From NCBI GenBank assembly GCA_030407005.1, contig JAUDYN010000007.1, positions 682,001-746,000 of the forward strand: 64,000 nt of DNA, read 5' to 3'. Shown in pieces: positions 37,766 to 48,603 of the stretch. Both the position numbers and the translations under genes were made by a program. The stretch is from Desarmillaria ectypa. Lineage: Eukaryota; Basidiomycota; Agaricomycetes; Agaricales; Physalacriaceae. The notes below the pieces were generated by a model, which was not told the origin of the DNA, did not search any database, and saw only the letters and a program-made list of their open reading frames with translations. Position 1 is the stretch's first letter. Every line of letters starts with the position of its first letter.

Positions 37766-39295
37766 TCAACACGAGACGGAACAAACCTTGAAGCCACCCG
37801 ATATCTGCCGCAAAGGACACAAAACATCCTCATAGAGCTTTTCCCTGAGCCTTCTCGTATCCTTCGGTTGCCCACTCAACACGAGGCACGTCATTGCCGC
37901 ATTGGCGTACTTCGAGCCCATCTTGTTACCCAACCGACGGGCGCACTCTTTCAAACGCTCATATTCCGTCTCTCCACGCTTCGGCTCTCCCAATACTGTA
38001 CGTGCCATCGAAAGTATCGCCTTGAGCGTCTGACCAAACCCGATCTCGATGAGCAGGGTCCCGAGATAATACAAATCATATCTAACGTCACCCTGTTCCA
38101 CGAAATCGTTTGGCGCTGGGAGCTTCTGAATACCCCAATATTGAAGGGGTGCAGGTTTGAGACCGATGAGGTATGCAGAGCTGATCTGAGCGTCGGTTTT
38201 TGCTCCCTTCTCTCCTCCCTTAGTTGACAGGAGCACGTTCTCGCTACAAATGGCTTGGTGCACCCAACCAACCGCATGCAGCTCCAGCACGGCCATGGTG
38301 ACCTCCGCTGCGATACGAAAGCGGTCTTCGAGTGCCATCCGGATGCCATCACTCAGAATGTTGGCAAGCGTTGGAACGGAGGCCTTCGTGTCGAGCTTCG
38401 GGCTCATGAGCGGGAGCTGATAGATGAGGAAATACATTCTACCATCATACTGCTTTGCAAAGCCGATGCAAGGGAGGAGCTGCTCTGGCATGAAAGGAAA
38501 ATCCGGCGCGTAGAAAATGGCTGCTGTCCTTTCGATGGCGTTCCTCGATGGGGAATCCTCAAGGTGGCAGTGGGCCTCCACGTACACCAAGTCTGTGTCG
38601 TTTATGGTGGCAAATGCGCGGTCCTTGATGGCGGGACCAACCCTTTTGAGAGCATAGGTTGGGATGAGGGGAGGTTGGAATTTCTCTGCGCGATTGTGAA
38701 TTCGTCTCGCCAATGCCAATGCGCTCGTCAAAGAGTGATCGTGCATCTTCAATGAATGTCCGTACATCGTCGATGAATGATGGTACATTCCCAACAGTTG
38801 TTGGTATAAAAGATCAACGGTTGTGATCTTCAGCAATACACCATAGGCGCGGATCGTCAAACCCGCTTCTTGCACCCATGTCCTGAGCTCGACGACCAAA
38901 TTCTTGATCCGCCTTTTCCTCGGCTCAATCCACTTCAGTCTACCCATGACGATATTCGGTGAAAGCTGCACCCTGAGCTCGAACAATAGGTCCTCGACCT
39001 TGTGCAAGGATTGTGGGAATGCCTTTTGTGCGCGAGACGAGAGAGTTGACTCTGCTCTCGTGAGATATTCACGGAAGACATCAAGTCGGGTTTGGACACA
39101 GTCCAAGCAACTTCCCACCGATTGTATCGTCTCGGATGTAGCACGGTGGTTTGAACACTTTGCATGGATGTCCCCAATTAATTTTCCAATTCTGTTAGCC
39201 ATGCTAAAGCTGTCCATGCAAAATATTGACATTCAGCGTTGTTACTTTTTCGACGGAAAACCTGCTCACCTACTGCCAGGTTGCTTGGGATCCAT
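37766..39295 (-). CDS. Helical-bundle (HeLo/4HB-like) plus pseudokinase protein, MLKL-like layout
   Basis: The gene has two coding exons: MDPKQPGSS (ATG at 39295), an intron of about 60 nt starting GTGAGC at 39269, then the main exon to TGA-equivalent stop at 37766. The product is about 489 residues. The N-terminal 170 or so are amphipathic and helix-rich (IGKLIGDIHAKC, LDCVQTRLDVFREYL, SLHKVEDLLFELRVQL, IKNLVVELRTWVQEA), as in the HeLo/MLKL four-helix-bundle class. The C-terminal half follows a kinase plan but without catalytic residues: VYVEAH at the beta-3 position, LELHAVGWVHQAICSENVLL in place of HRD...N, and SSAYLIGL in place of DFG. I infer a pseudokinase controlling a membrane-active helical bundle, as in MLKL. 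The family name and membrane activity are not proven. A dead tandem copy lies 2 kb away. Confidence 0.7.
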
Positions 39296-40792
39296 GATAG
39301 AAGAGAGGCGCTTGAAGGTAGGTACCGCAGATCACGAGAGGTTGACAGAGTGTCTAGGATAAACTGGTGGTGAAACAGACGATGTTTTGATGTCATTACA
39401 CTGTATCTGCCGCAACGTCCACCGTCAAGGTCGATACCACACAATTCAAAAAGGAATCTTTCTGCCGAACGCTCTCGATAGCATCTGCAGTTGCAAGAAA
39501 GAGAGCACAAACATTGTAGCAGAACAGCGCTTAATCAATCGCTCACGAATTATTCTGGACGTGTACGTATATCTGGCGCCTGCGGTTCCGGAAGAAATGG
39601 GGTTATCTCAAACGTGCTCATCTCAGGGAAATACGATGCGGTGATTAGTGCTTTGATCAGCAGGAAGACATCGGACGTACCTGTCTTCGCTCTTCTTTCA
39701 GAGATTCGCACCCTTCTTGACAAGCAGTGGTGTATGTTAGTGTTCAAGGCGAAATGTCGGTGGGGCGGCATTGGATTGTAGTACTGAACCAGATAGTCAC
39801 CGCAACGTAAATTCAGGTCCAAAGTATTTGCTGATAGAGTTCAATCTACCGACGGGTACGATACCACGTTGCACAGGAACCGCGCTGAAGTGATATACAC
39901 CAGGCTGCCATTGGATCTACGTTGATATGAAACACCGCCAAAAGATTACAGCAGACGGACTTCCTTGCTGTATTTTTAGGCACAGAAACTCATGGCTAAA
40001 TTCTACGAACGTCTTGTACACTTCTCATATGGTCCCGACCGTTCCCGAAATTGATAAGACGAAAAGACTGGTGCCACCACGTCATGCAAGGACGTAGCAT
40101 GTCGTATCAGAATACCGGAGACGCAACATAGGGCGTACGCGACCCGGAACTTTGCGAGTAAACCCAGGCTCTCCACGTTTAACTGGAAAGGAGAAAGACT
40201 CGAGTACAGTTCTAGCCCAGGTCCTCTGTCCAGATGAGATCAGTGCCCTCCGTTGGCCTGCGACAAGACTGCAGTGGTCGACGTTATGTATTCGGGATTA
40301 TTAATCGTGCGGATTCAAGGATATCGACAAGGTCTTGTTTGGATATTGTGCGGCAAGACTTGTAACAGGAACATGAAAGAGATCTGTGCTGCAAAGAACG
40401 AAGTCCTTCGCGACGGTATCTGTTCATTCGGCGGCGTGGCGTTCAGAGCCTTGTGCGACATTTAGTATCGTCCTCGACGATAGGAGAAGTAAAAGCGTCA
40501 GATATCTTTTAGACAATGTCACGATCCATCTCGATGGTAAGAAAACATGTAGTATGAACGCACCCTTGCGTTTCAGCCTCATCCTTATTTCTATTGCGGG
40601 CCCTGTTGGGTTATCTCTGAGAACTACAACTGAAATACTACAAGCTCAAACTGAGAACCATAAGCCCACAGTCCAGACAATTGCTGGAGATGGCTGGAAT
40701 TCCATGATTAGATCAATGGCATCATAAATCGGCTGGACAGACAGGTTCAGGCTAGCATTGAGCAGGGCCTGGATGTTAACAGACATGGTACG
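39296..40792. other. Promoter flank of the pseudokinase gene and unassigned sequence
   Basis: 39296-39730 is the second arm of the segmental duplication. Beyond it, short frames at 40253-40465 and 40386-40727 (plus) and 40646-40882 (minus) overlap. The minus frame reads quite protein-like (LEWPDGAIEFYRKLEPDYIA), and the plus frame may be a 5' exon of the next gene. I could not choose between them. Confidence 0.35.
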
Positions 40793-42268
40793 ATGCTGGT
40801 GAGCGGAGATTGCAATGTAGTCAGGCTCCAACTTCCGGTAGAACTCAATAGCTCCGTCAGGCCACTCGAGTCGAAGCATCAATGCATAACACTCACTTCC
40901 TACAGAATTACTGCGAATTCCTTTGGTGTGGATCGAGGTTCAACGTCGAGTGTTGTGTATCTTCCTCACGTATCGAGGACGAAGAACATCCGTAACATTA
41001 TCACACGCCGTGGCCTCGCGTTCTTCAACACCGGAACGGAAAGCTCAGACATCGCCGACCAGCCACAGACATCTTCCTTGACGTACGACTCCGAATTCTG
41101 GTTCTATTCGTTTAATTCCTCTTCATTTCGAACTCGTTTGTTGGTCTGGATTACCGCCGTCAAGCATGACTTCGTCTCCTCTGGATCGGTTTCGTCCCTT
41201 CGTTTGGAACCCGGTTCATTTGAGCTATGCACCTTCGTATACGTAACACCCTTCATGGATCGGTTTGCTGGTGGACGACCCATTGGTTTTCATGAGGATT
41301 CAGACATATACAACACAAAGTGCCGTTCACAGGTCCTGGATGAAGTCCGTTTCTCCGGACTCGTTGAAGACGTTTACCTTTTGTATGTAATCTCAAAACA
41401 TTTGTCGTGTTTCTTCCTCACAACGCATTTTACAGAATTACGGTTCTGTATCCGATATACCGCCCCAAACAGATCAGTATTATCCTGGGAAGGCATTTTG
41501 TCTACGACCGATAGGTCATCGTCGCTTTGATCTTCTCTCTACTATGAAGAACGCAGACGTCTGTCTAGTTGGACATTTAGTTCGGACGATCCGCAGATCT
41601 CTCTGACTTTGAACCGTTCAGACCGACTCGGAGTTGGTCCTCACGGGGCCGCACTACGCACGAGCTTCCCAGCTCTGAGGGTTCTCCCATCCTGGCAGTT
41701 GTATGTTGTATGGCAAGTGAATAAACCACTGCAAGTCTTCGGTCAAGATCATACGAGAAACCCCGGGTATTGTTTCACGAAGCCATGTGTATCATGAGGT
41801 ATCATTTCTCATCGTACGACCTCTCTACGTGCCGATTTCGAGATTGGGATCGCTGCGCAGATGCTCAAATCTTTGTTTAGTTCTAGTGTTGCTCAAGATG
41901 GCATACCTATGCGAGATCCACAGGATCAGACAGAAGAGACGTGTCATCCAAGTACGTATTCTTTTCTTTCTTGGTTTCAAGTCCATGAATCTCGAACAGT
42001 TCAAGCCACATACTACGTCAAGGTTGGACCCGCGATTTATTACCTTATGAGCCAGTGAAAGATATTGATAACACTTCGGGTTAATGGAAGGGAACGTCGC
42101 CCAGCTCCGACACGTAGCCCTCAGTTTACTGACCGAAGAGAATTACCCATTATCGAGTACAACGGGATATGTCTTGTCGCCAGACTGCTGATGAGACGAT
42201 TTCTTCATAGACTCGGTCCACCACCTCGCTTCCAGCCGCCTCAGATTATCCATCAACGTAACAGCTAG
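40793..42268 (+). CDS. Unrecognised multi-exon candidate gene
   Basis: Several plus-strand frames look like exons but match no family I know. The frame 40793-41393 runs without a stop and can be spliced (donor GTATGT, acceptor TTACAG) into VLYPIYRPKQISIILGRHFV. The last part is better supported: the frame 41861-42058 (MLKSLFSSSVAQDGIPMRDP to VKVGPAIYYLMS) joins in phase through a 36-nt intron (GTGAAA...GGAAG) to ERRPAPTRSPQFTDRRELPI and ends HQRNS with TAG at 42266-42268. The middle exons at about 41520-41860 could not be chained with confidence. Start, exon count and even unity of the gene are open, and a decayed gene is possible. Confidence 0.3.
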
Positions 42269-42672
42269 CCATCATACAGGATTGTATCAAGCATCCGATA
42301 GATAATACAAATGTATCCCATACGATTGATAGTAATAAGCTATATACGAACACACACAAAAAAATATCATGACACAAAAGTGTGGTGTACACAAAAAGGT
42401 GGAGGGGTGGGTCTAAAAACCTTGTACCTGACAGGTATCGCTCGTACTGGTATATAGTAAGCGATATACGAAGGGGGGAGAAACAGGGAGAAGGGCGTCA
42501 AGGCACAGGACTCGCCAGAGGAATCGGATTTGTCTAAAAAACAAAAAAAAAAGGTTGGCCAGTCTGGAAGAAGCTTAAAGGTATAAATAGAGGAAATTGT
42601 TTGTTTAGAGCGAGTGAGGTCGAGGGATGGATAAAACACAGCACACAGAAGATACAACAAGGTCCCTTAATC
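42269..42672. other. Intergenic, 3' region
   Basis: There are 404 bp between converging genes, AT-rich with short A runs. It probably holds the 3' UTRs of both neighbours. No other signal was seen. Confidence 0.5.
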
Positions 42673-44403
42673 TCAAATCCCGCCATAGGCATCATCGTCA
42701 TTCATTCCGGTCCTCGCATGCGCGCCAGCAGCGTTTCCACGTCCTGTACCTTCTGGCGAGTAAGCATGGTAGTTACCGTACGCCTCCTGATTGTACGAAG
42801 CCTGTGGGGTAGGTTCCGAGCTATAGGCACCTCGCACATCCTCATGCCCATCATCCGACGTGACATTTTGCATACGAGTAGATGGAACCTGGCCGAATGT
42901 GTACTGGGGCCGGGGCTGGAGGACGTACACCGGCTGCGGCGGTTCTTGAACGACGGGAGATGCGGAGGTGGCAGCATAAGGATGGGCAGCGTATGGCTCA
43001 TCATACTGGTCGACACCACCTTGGGTAGCGTAGTAGGCTCCTTGTCCCGCCACTCCAGGACCGGTGGTACTCGTGATAGACGGTGCGATAGAGTGTCCAC
43101 GCTCGTACATCTGCGGTGCAGTAGCAACAGGTCGGTGGGGGGCGAGAGTATCTTCGTCCAGAACCATGGCTGAGCGGCGGAATTGCGAGGCTTCGAATTC
43201 ATCAGCGCGACGACGGTTCCTTCTGCGGCGCTGTATGAAGAGTCAGTAACTGATTTGAATGAAAGCACTTCTGGCACCCAAAGGTCCCAACAAAGTGATA
43301 TGCAACAAGCTATCAAAAAGGGATGAAACATGCATCTATCACAAGCTCCGCTAGCGAGCTGTACGATACCGTCTAGCAAAAAAAGGCTGAAAAATGCCCC
43401 ATTCCGCCTGACAAGACAGGAGCCTGGAACTAGAATCAAATATGTAGTTCCTGAAAAAAGGCACGCATCTCACACGGCCAACCTTTCTACTCAAATTCCC
43501 AGCCCTGAAACCGACAGAAGGGGAAACCTCGGTCGAGCAAAAACGGTCGGGTGCCAGCTGAGGCAACCCAAAAAATAAAATAAAAAAGCACTCACCAGGA
43601 CAAACGCAATACCGAATCCTAGAATAGCCACGGCAATAAGACCACCTGCTATCCCTCCAGCGAGAGCCTTGGTGTTGAGCGAGCTCGAAGTTGACCCTGA
43701 GGCCCCGGCACTGACAGTCGAGCCTGGCAGCTGCGATGTTCCAATGCGGGTCACGGTACGGAACGAGCTCGTCTGAGTATAAGTAAACGTCGTATAGCTT
43801 CCCGTAGACGATTCATCTGCTGCTGCTGTGGTCCTCTCCTGGGTATTTGACGAGGTGGCCTATAGATGCCGGTATGAGAAAAAAGTCAGGAACGATATCA
43901 TGAACAACATACATCGGTTGTTATGGCGGCGCTCGTAGCAGAAGTAGAAGCTGAGGTGTTGGCGATAGATGTAGAGCTTGAAGTAGCCGAAGTGGAGGCG
44001 GTAGTGACGGGCGAGGTCGAGGTCGAGGTGTTACTTGCTGTGGTAGCAGCTGTCGATGTCGTTTCCGCGGTGGTGGCCGAGGTGGCTGACGACGATGAAG
44101 ACGACGAGGTCGAGGTCGGCGACGTAGTCACGGACGATGTCTGGGTTGATGAGGTCTCACTGCTGGGCGACGCAGAGGTCGTAGACTCTGAAGTCCCTGA
44201 TCCACGGTCAAGCTCCTCGGCTCGACGAACAGCACTGAGTACGCACCTGTGCTCGACGCTGTCGCCGACGGCGAGGTTCCCTGCGATGCTGAGGTAGACG
44301 TTGCCCCCGTCCCGCTGCCGCTGCCCGTGCTCTGGCCTCCTCCCTGGCTTCCAGTGGCTTGTCGTACGCGAAGCATGCGGTGGTCTTGAACAAGTCCAAG
44401 CAT
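42673..44403 (-). CDS. Ser/Thr-rich single-pass membrane protein with DDAYGGI C-terminus (copy 1)
   Basis: The product looks like a fungal cell-surface sensor-type protein. It has a long Ser/Thr-rich, probably O-glycosylated outer part, one transmembrane segment (AGGIAGGLIAVAILGFGIAFVL) and a cytoplasmic tail beginning RRRRNRRRADEFEASQFRRS. It starts MLGLVQDHRML at 44403; a stop lies directly upstream in frame. No signal peptide is visible, so the transmembrane segment probably also acts as the targeting anchor. Four exons join through introns, one placed exactly at the end of the transmembrane segment. The tail is rich in Pro, Tyr and Gln and ends MNDDDAYGGI. The gene at 53570-55551 shares the intron position, the juxtamembrane motif and the last seven residues. 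Function is unknown; a wall-stress or signalling role is inference. Confidence 0.75.
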
Positions 44404-45261
44404 TTAGAATTATATATATAGAAATGAAAGGGCGTGAAAGGAAAAGAATGTGGAATCCAGTTTGACTGGGCAGGTCGGTTCGTTGGTGGTGAATTGATGA
44501 GTTGACAAGCCAAATTCGAATCTTTCTGCTGAGAATGGTTGCCATACGCCCCACACGTGATCGCTGGTTTCACCTTCATCATCTATTTTCCTCCGGGCCG
44601 GGTATTCTACATATAGGTGCTGTATTTGTCGTATCATAAAGGGTATGTATACAGCAGAACGTAGTGGAAAAGTAGTAGGAGCAGCTGTGGAGGGCAGCAG
44701 AATGATCCGTAGTATTAGCCGAAAGTCGAGCTGGCTCACTACAATCTGACTGGTATTTTTCATATCGGTCACGAAATGGGGTTGCTTCGGTTGCCTAATA
44801 CTTGGCTGTGGCGTCGCTTCTACCCTAGGCGCCAGGAATTTTCTTTCAGGTGCTCCTCTCTGTTGACGAAAAGGTAGCCCCTTGGAGGACACTCATGGTT
44901 TCCGTGGTGCTGTAGAATCATGACCGCAATCGACGTTTCAGTCAGTTTCATCTCGAGTAGGGCGGGCATAAGGACCCAGACTTGAATTTATCGACCACTT
45001 TGTCGCCCTCAATCGAGTGCGGTCGTACGGCAGTTTATCACACTGAACCTGACATCGACGTCGCTCGGAAGTTTTATGCGATAAAGTCACTGATATAAGA
45101 TCAGATATTCTGTAGATCCGGCGTTCAACGAAGCGGTAGACGCACCACTATTCCATTCAATCGACGCAGAAATGTACAAGGTTCCATACATATAAAACTG
45201 TCTTTTCAAGGCATTAGATTAATACATTCCAAAAAAAAACTTCTGTTTAGACAGCTCGAGC
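44404..45261. other. Intergenic, no gene seen
   Basis: These 858 bp lie between the start of the membrane-protein gene and the end of profilin. A minus-strand frame at 44410-44892 has no domain signal. It probably holds the promoter and 5' UTR of the membrane-protein gene. Confidence 0.5.
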
Positions 45262-45806
45262 CTAGTACCCCACGCTGATCAAGTAATCCGCAAGTCCCTC
45301 TACAATGGGCGTAGCCTCTGGCGCCTGGATGGGCGCGATATACTCAGCAACAAGGATCGCCTGCTTTGTCTTGACAATCACAATTCCATCCGCCTATCCA
45401 AGACAATCAGCATTCCAACCCATTACCAGAATCAAGTCTACGTACCGCCTTCTTCCCATATATACTACGTTCATTCGCCTGGAGGGTGAAGAACTTTTGC
45501 CCAACAGCACGGATACCCGATCCTTGAACGCTCGCAGAATCCGTGAAACCCTTGATGATAGCATTCTGCTCCTCCGTTGAGAGCTACCAGGGAACGATGA
45601 GCACAAGATCAAGGCAGGCATCGCGAGAGGATATTCACGTTGTATCCCGCCGACGCAGCCCAGATACCTCCCTGTTGACCGATGATAGCTGCTTTGGCGA
45701 TCCTGCCACTACCGACGAGATTCGTATCGACGTATGCTGCCGGGTACTATTGTCAGTATCTTTGCTTGTACAGAAAAGCAAACGAGTAGGAACATTGCCA
45801 GGACAT
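45262..45806 (-). CDS. PFY1: Profilin
   Basis: Profilin binds monomeric actin, poly-proline and phosphoinositides and feeds actin to formins at growing tips. Four exons join in frame. Exon 1 is the tiny MSWQ exon (ATG at 45806, donor GTTCCT). Exon 2 gives SYVDTNLVGSGRIAKAAIIG and GGIWAASAGYN. Exon 3 gives LSTEEQNAIIKGFTDSASVQ and GQKFFTLQANERSIYGKK. Exon 4 gives DGIVIVKTKQAILVAEYIAP and ends LADYLISVGY with TAG at 45262-45264. The length of about 126 residues and the N-terminal MSWQ and C-terminal LxxYLxxxGY motifs are diagnostic. The MSWQ exon fixes the start. Confidence 0.95.
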
Positions 45807-47235
45807 TATCTAAAGAGGAGAAAGCGGGATAGAGAGAAAGAAACAGTAGTGGTGGGTGCACTGATGAAGAGACACAGCGCTAAATGTCTCCCCTGTTCGG
45901 AGATCGCCGTTATCGGGGCTCGACTTGGGTTTCCTCTGACCACCACCGCCACCACCGCCATCATTGCTCTACATACCGCCGCCTGGGAGTCGCTGGCGAC
46001 GCTGCTCGAAAGCTTGCTCGTGACCGTATCCTCTGATGGTTGTGTATATAAACGTTGACTAAATCGGCGCTGGGCCTTATTCTCGCTTAGCGGAAGCGAA
46101 CTGGTTCTCTCATCATACTTTTCACTGGTGCTGCGGTATGGCGGATAAGTGGCCTTTTGTGATTGACACATTCAACACGTTCCCCGCCCAATGACCGCGG
46201 TTCGTCGTCTCGCAGTCCCTTCCTCTTCGTTTGAAGGTTGGGAAACGTAAGTTTATATCTCGTCATTTCCACACCGCTCATATATACCCGTCTTCGCAGC
46301 TCGTATGTAGGTCGCGCCATAATACTGATTATAGTGGTGCTTTCATCTCAAGACTCCCTGACTCGGCCTCGGGAAATTTTAATACTGAGCTTGGTCATGG
46401 GAATCTGTTGAGGTTGATGCGAACGCTGCAAATCATCAGTAGACATCCTTCTTTCATCGTGATGAGCCAGCAGTCATGTCATTCATGTGCCTCTTTGTTG
46501 ATATCAAGAATTCTTTCAGCGGAACTTCTCCTCTCGATAGTCATTGTCGATTTCTGTTCATCTTTTCGTTGGAAGCCTGGCGTCATCATCTGCGACCTTT
46601 GAGACGTGGAGATGATACGAAATCTGCCAAATATTTCAGGCTTGTCGCTGGTCCCTCCTTTGAGCTTTTTTCTACTTCTATTCTGAGCATGGTCTCTCCG
46701 AAGGATACCCCCTCTGACATCTGACGCGGACGCTGCGGCGTAGCCGACACACCGAGGCGAGTATGATGCATGTCCAAGGATTCTAGTCGGACCTGAAGGA
46801 CCGACCTGTATCATGTGGAGGTGCCTACGCATTGATTTACTGGTAGATGATGCCTATCCCATTCATTGATTTTATCTGTATCTAGTGGTCGCGCTTGAAT
46901 ACGAGCCATATTTTCGTTAAATCAGTGAATCTGCTCCTTTTACTACCGGCTGTTCAAACGTTCATCCTTGTCCCTACTTTCAGGTGGTAGTACTAATTAA
47001 ATAGCTTTTATTTGCAGAAATACATTATACAATTCCGCATAAGGCAATCGCGAAGTTCCACGTCGACGGCGTAGTCACCGGATTCTCACGCTCGATCACC
47101 ATGTCTTCGCACCAGCGTGCCTCCTTCCCTTTGACTCCGTCCTATCTTTATTCTCGCTCCTTTTTCTCCATCTTCAATCAGGAATTGTCTGGGGTCGAAT
47201 GAGCATCTCGTAGAAAAGAAAACGGAATATTCGCC
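45807..47235. other. Intergenic, 1.4 kb between divergent profilin and ALG5
   Basis: Frames at 46231-46724 (plus) and 46479-46832 (minus) overlap and show no domain. The region must contain both promoters. Nothing else is recognised. Confidence 0.5.
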
Positions 47236-48432
47236 ATGGAAACTTCCACTATCGTTTATGCTGGCCTCGCAGCAGTCTTTGGGGTGGCAATAGCTGTACG
47301 TGTTCCTGCTCTGCAATATCCCTCAGCGAGATGAAATCCCGTTTCATCCTTGTTCTTCGAGCCACGGGTCTTTGTACGCCGTGGTGAGGACGAAAACATC
47401 TGGGTCAGGGTATAATAACCCTGTCTGATTCATTTCCTTCCTCCTCATTACGTTCCTACTTCTTGGGTTAACCGTGTTATTAGTTATATCTCACACTCAT
47501 TGCATGGTCACCTGACCCAATAGTCACCCGCGACTCTGAAAAGAAATACCTCTCACACAAGCATCTCACTGATGCCCAGCCCTTGTCACTTCTCTCCGAC
47601 CCGAGCACCGTCGACCTTAGTGTCGTCATCCCCGCCTACAACGAGACCGAACGCCTTCCCATCATGCTCGCCTCTGCTATCGACCACCTCAGCAAAACGA
47701 CGCACTCATTTGAGGTACTCATCGTCGACGATGGCTCCTCTGACGACACCTCTGCCGCGTCTCTCAGTCTCGCGGGGAAGTACCCAAAGTGCGATATCCG
47801 CGTAGTGACGCTGGAGAAGAACCTGGGCAAGGGCGGTGCGGTGCGCCATGGGATGCTCTATGCGAGTGGGGAGAGGCTCTTGATGGTCGATGCGGACGGA
47901 GCAAGCCGGTTTAATGACTTGGAGCTCCTCTGGCGCGCTATGGACGATATCGCTCCAGACTGCGGTGCAGGAGTCGTCGTCGGGAGTCGTGCACATCTTG
48001 TCAGAACGGACGCGGTCGTGAAGGTACGCACGCATCCGTCCCTTCCCCTTTACCGTGACTTAGGATATCCATCAGCGTTCGCTACTCCGGAACATCCTCA
48101 TGTACGGGCTGCACACTATCCTGCGAATCGTAGGCGTCGGACACATCCGTGATACTCAATGCGGGTTCAAGCTGTTCTCGCGTTCTGCGGCGCAGCAGAT
48201 ATTTCCTCACCAGCACCTACCTACGTGGATATTCGATGTCGAGCTCCTCCTACTTTCCAAGCAGCTCCGTATACCTGTCGCAGAAGTGCCTATCGACTGG
48301 CATGAGGTCCCAGGCAGCAAACTGAATGTTGTGACGGCGTCTTTGCAGATGTTGAGGGATTTACTGATTGTTAGGGCAAATCACTTGCTGGGGAGGTGGA
48401 AGGCGTCGTCAGATAAGGTTAAATTAGATTAA
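47236..48432 (+). CDS. ALG5: Dolichyl-phosphate beta-glucosyltransferase (Alg5)
   Basis: Alg5 transfers glucose from UDP-glucose to dolichyl phosphate at the ER membrane, supplying the donor for the last steps of N-glycan precursor assembly. The ATG at 47236 starts METSTIVYAGLAAVFGVAIA, a membrane anchor. A long intron (donor GTGTTC, about 225 nt) joins in phase to TRDSEKKYLSHKHL. The GT-A glycosyltransferase family 2 core follows: LSVVIPAYNETERLPIML, VLIVDDGSSDDTS, NLGKGGAVRHGM and the DxD-like LLMVDADGASRF. The last exon begins RSLLRNILMYGLHTILR and contains DTQCGFKLFSR, FDVELLLLSKQL and VPIDWHEVPGSKLNV, all typical of Alg5. It ends SSDKVKLD with TAA at 48430-48432. The frame is intact. Confidence 0.93.
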
Positions 48433-48522
48433 CTAAAACATCTTATGAGAGCATTAGTGGATTAATATAATGCTATGTTCGTCTCCCATGCTCTATTAAC
48501 TTACGTGATAGTGGAAGCTATA

Positions 48523-48603
48523 TGCCCCATGGCTGAGTTGGTTACAGCGTCCGACTGTTATGTCAACATCGGAAGGTCGAGAGTTCGAGTCTCTCTGGGG
48601 CAG
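48523..48603 (+). tRNA. tRNA-Asn (GTT) with a 7-nt intron
   Basis: A full cloverleaf can be drawn. The acceptor TGCCCCA pairs with TGGGGCA over seven bases. The D stem is GCTG with CAGC. The anticodon stem is TCCGA with TCGGA, and the T arm is GAGAG-TTCGAGT-CTCTC. The anticodon loop is 14 nt. Taking CTGTTA plus a final A as the standard seven-base loop leaves TGTCAAC as an intron at the usual place after position 37. The anticodon is then GTT, for asparagine. It lies 90 bp downstream of ALG5 on the same strand. The discriminator is G at 48603. Confidence 0.88.

Noticed and set aside
43923..44297. Val/Asp/Glu-rich plus-strand open frame opposite the Ser/Thr-rich exon
   Set aside because: It is the antisense shadow of Ser/Thr codon repeats in the minus-strand membrane-protein gene. 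The same effect appears at 53691-54044.
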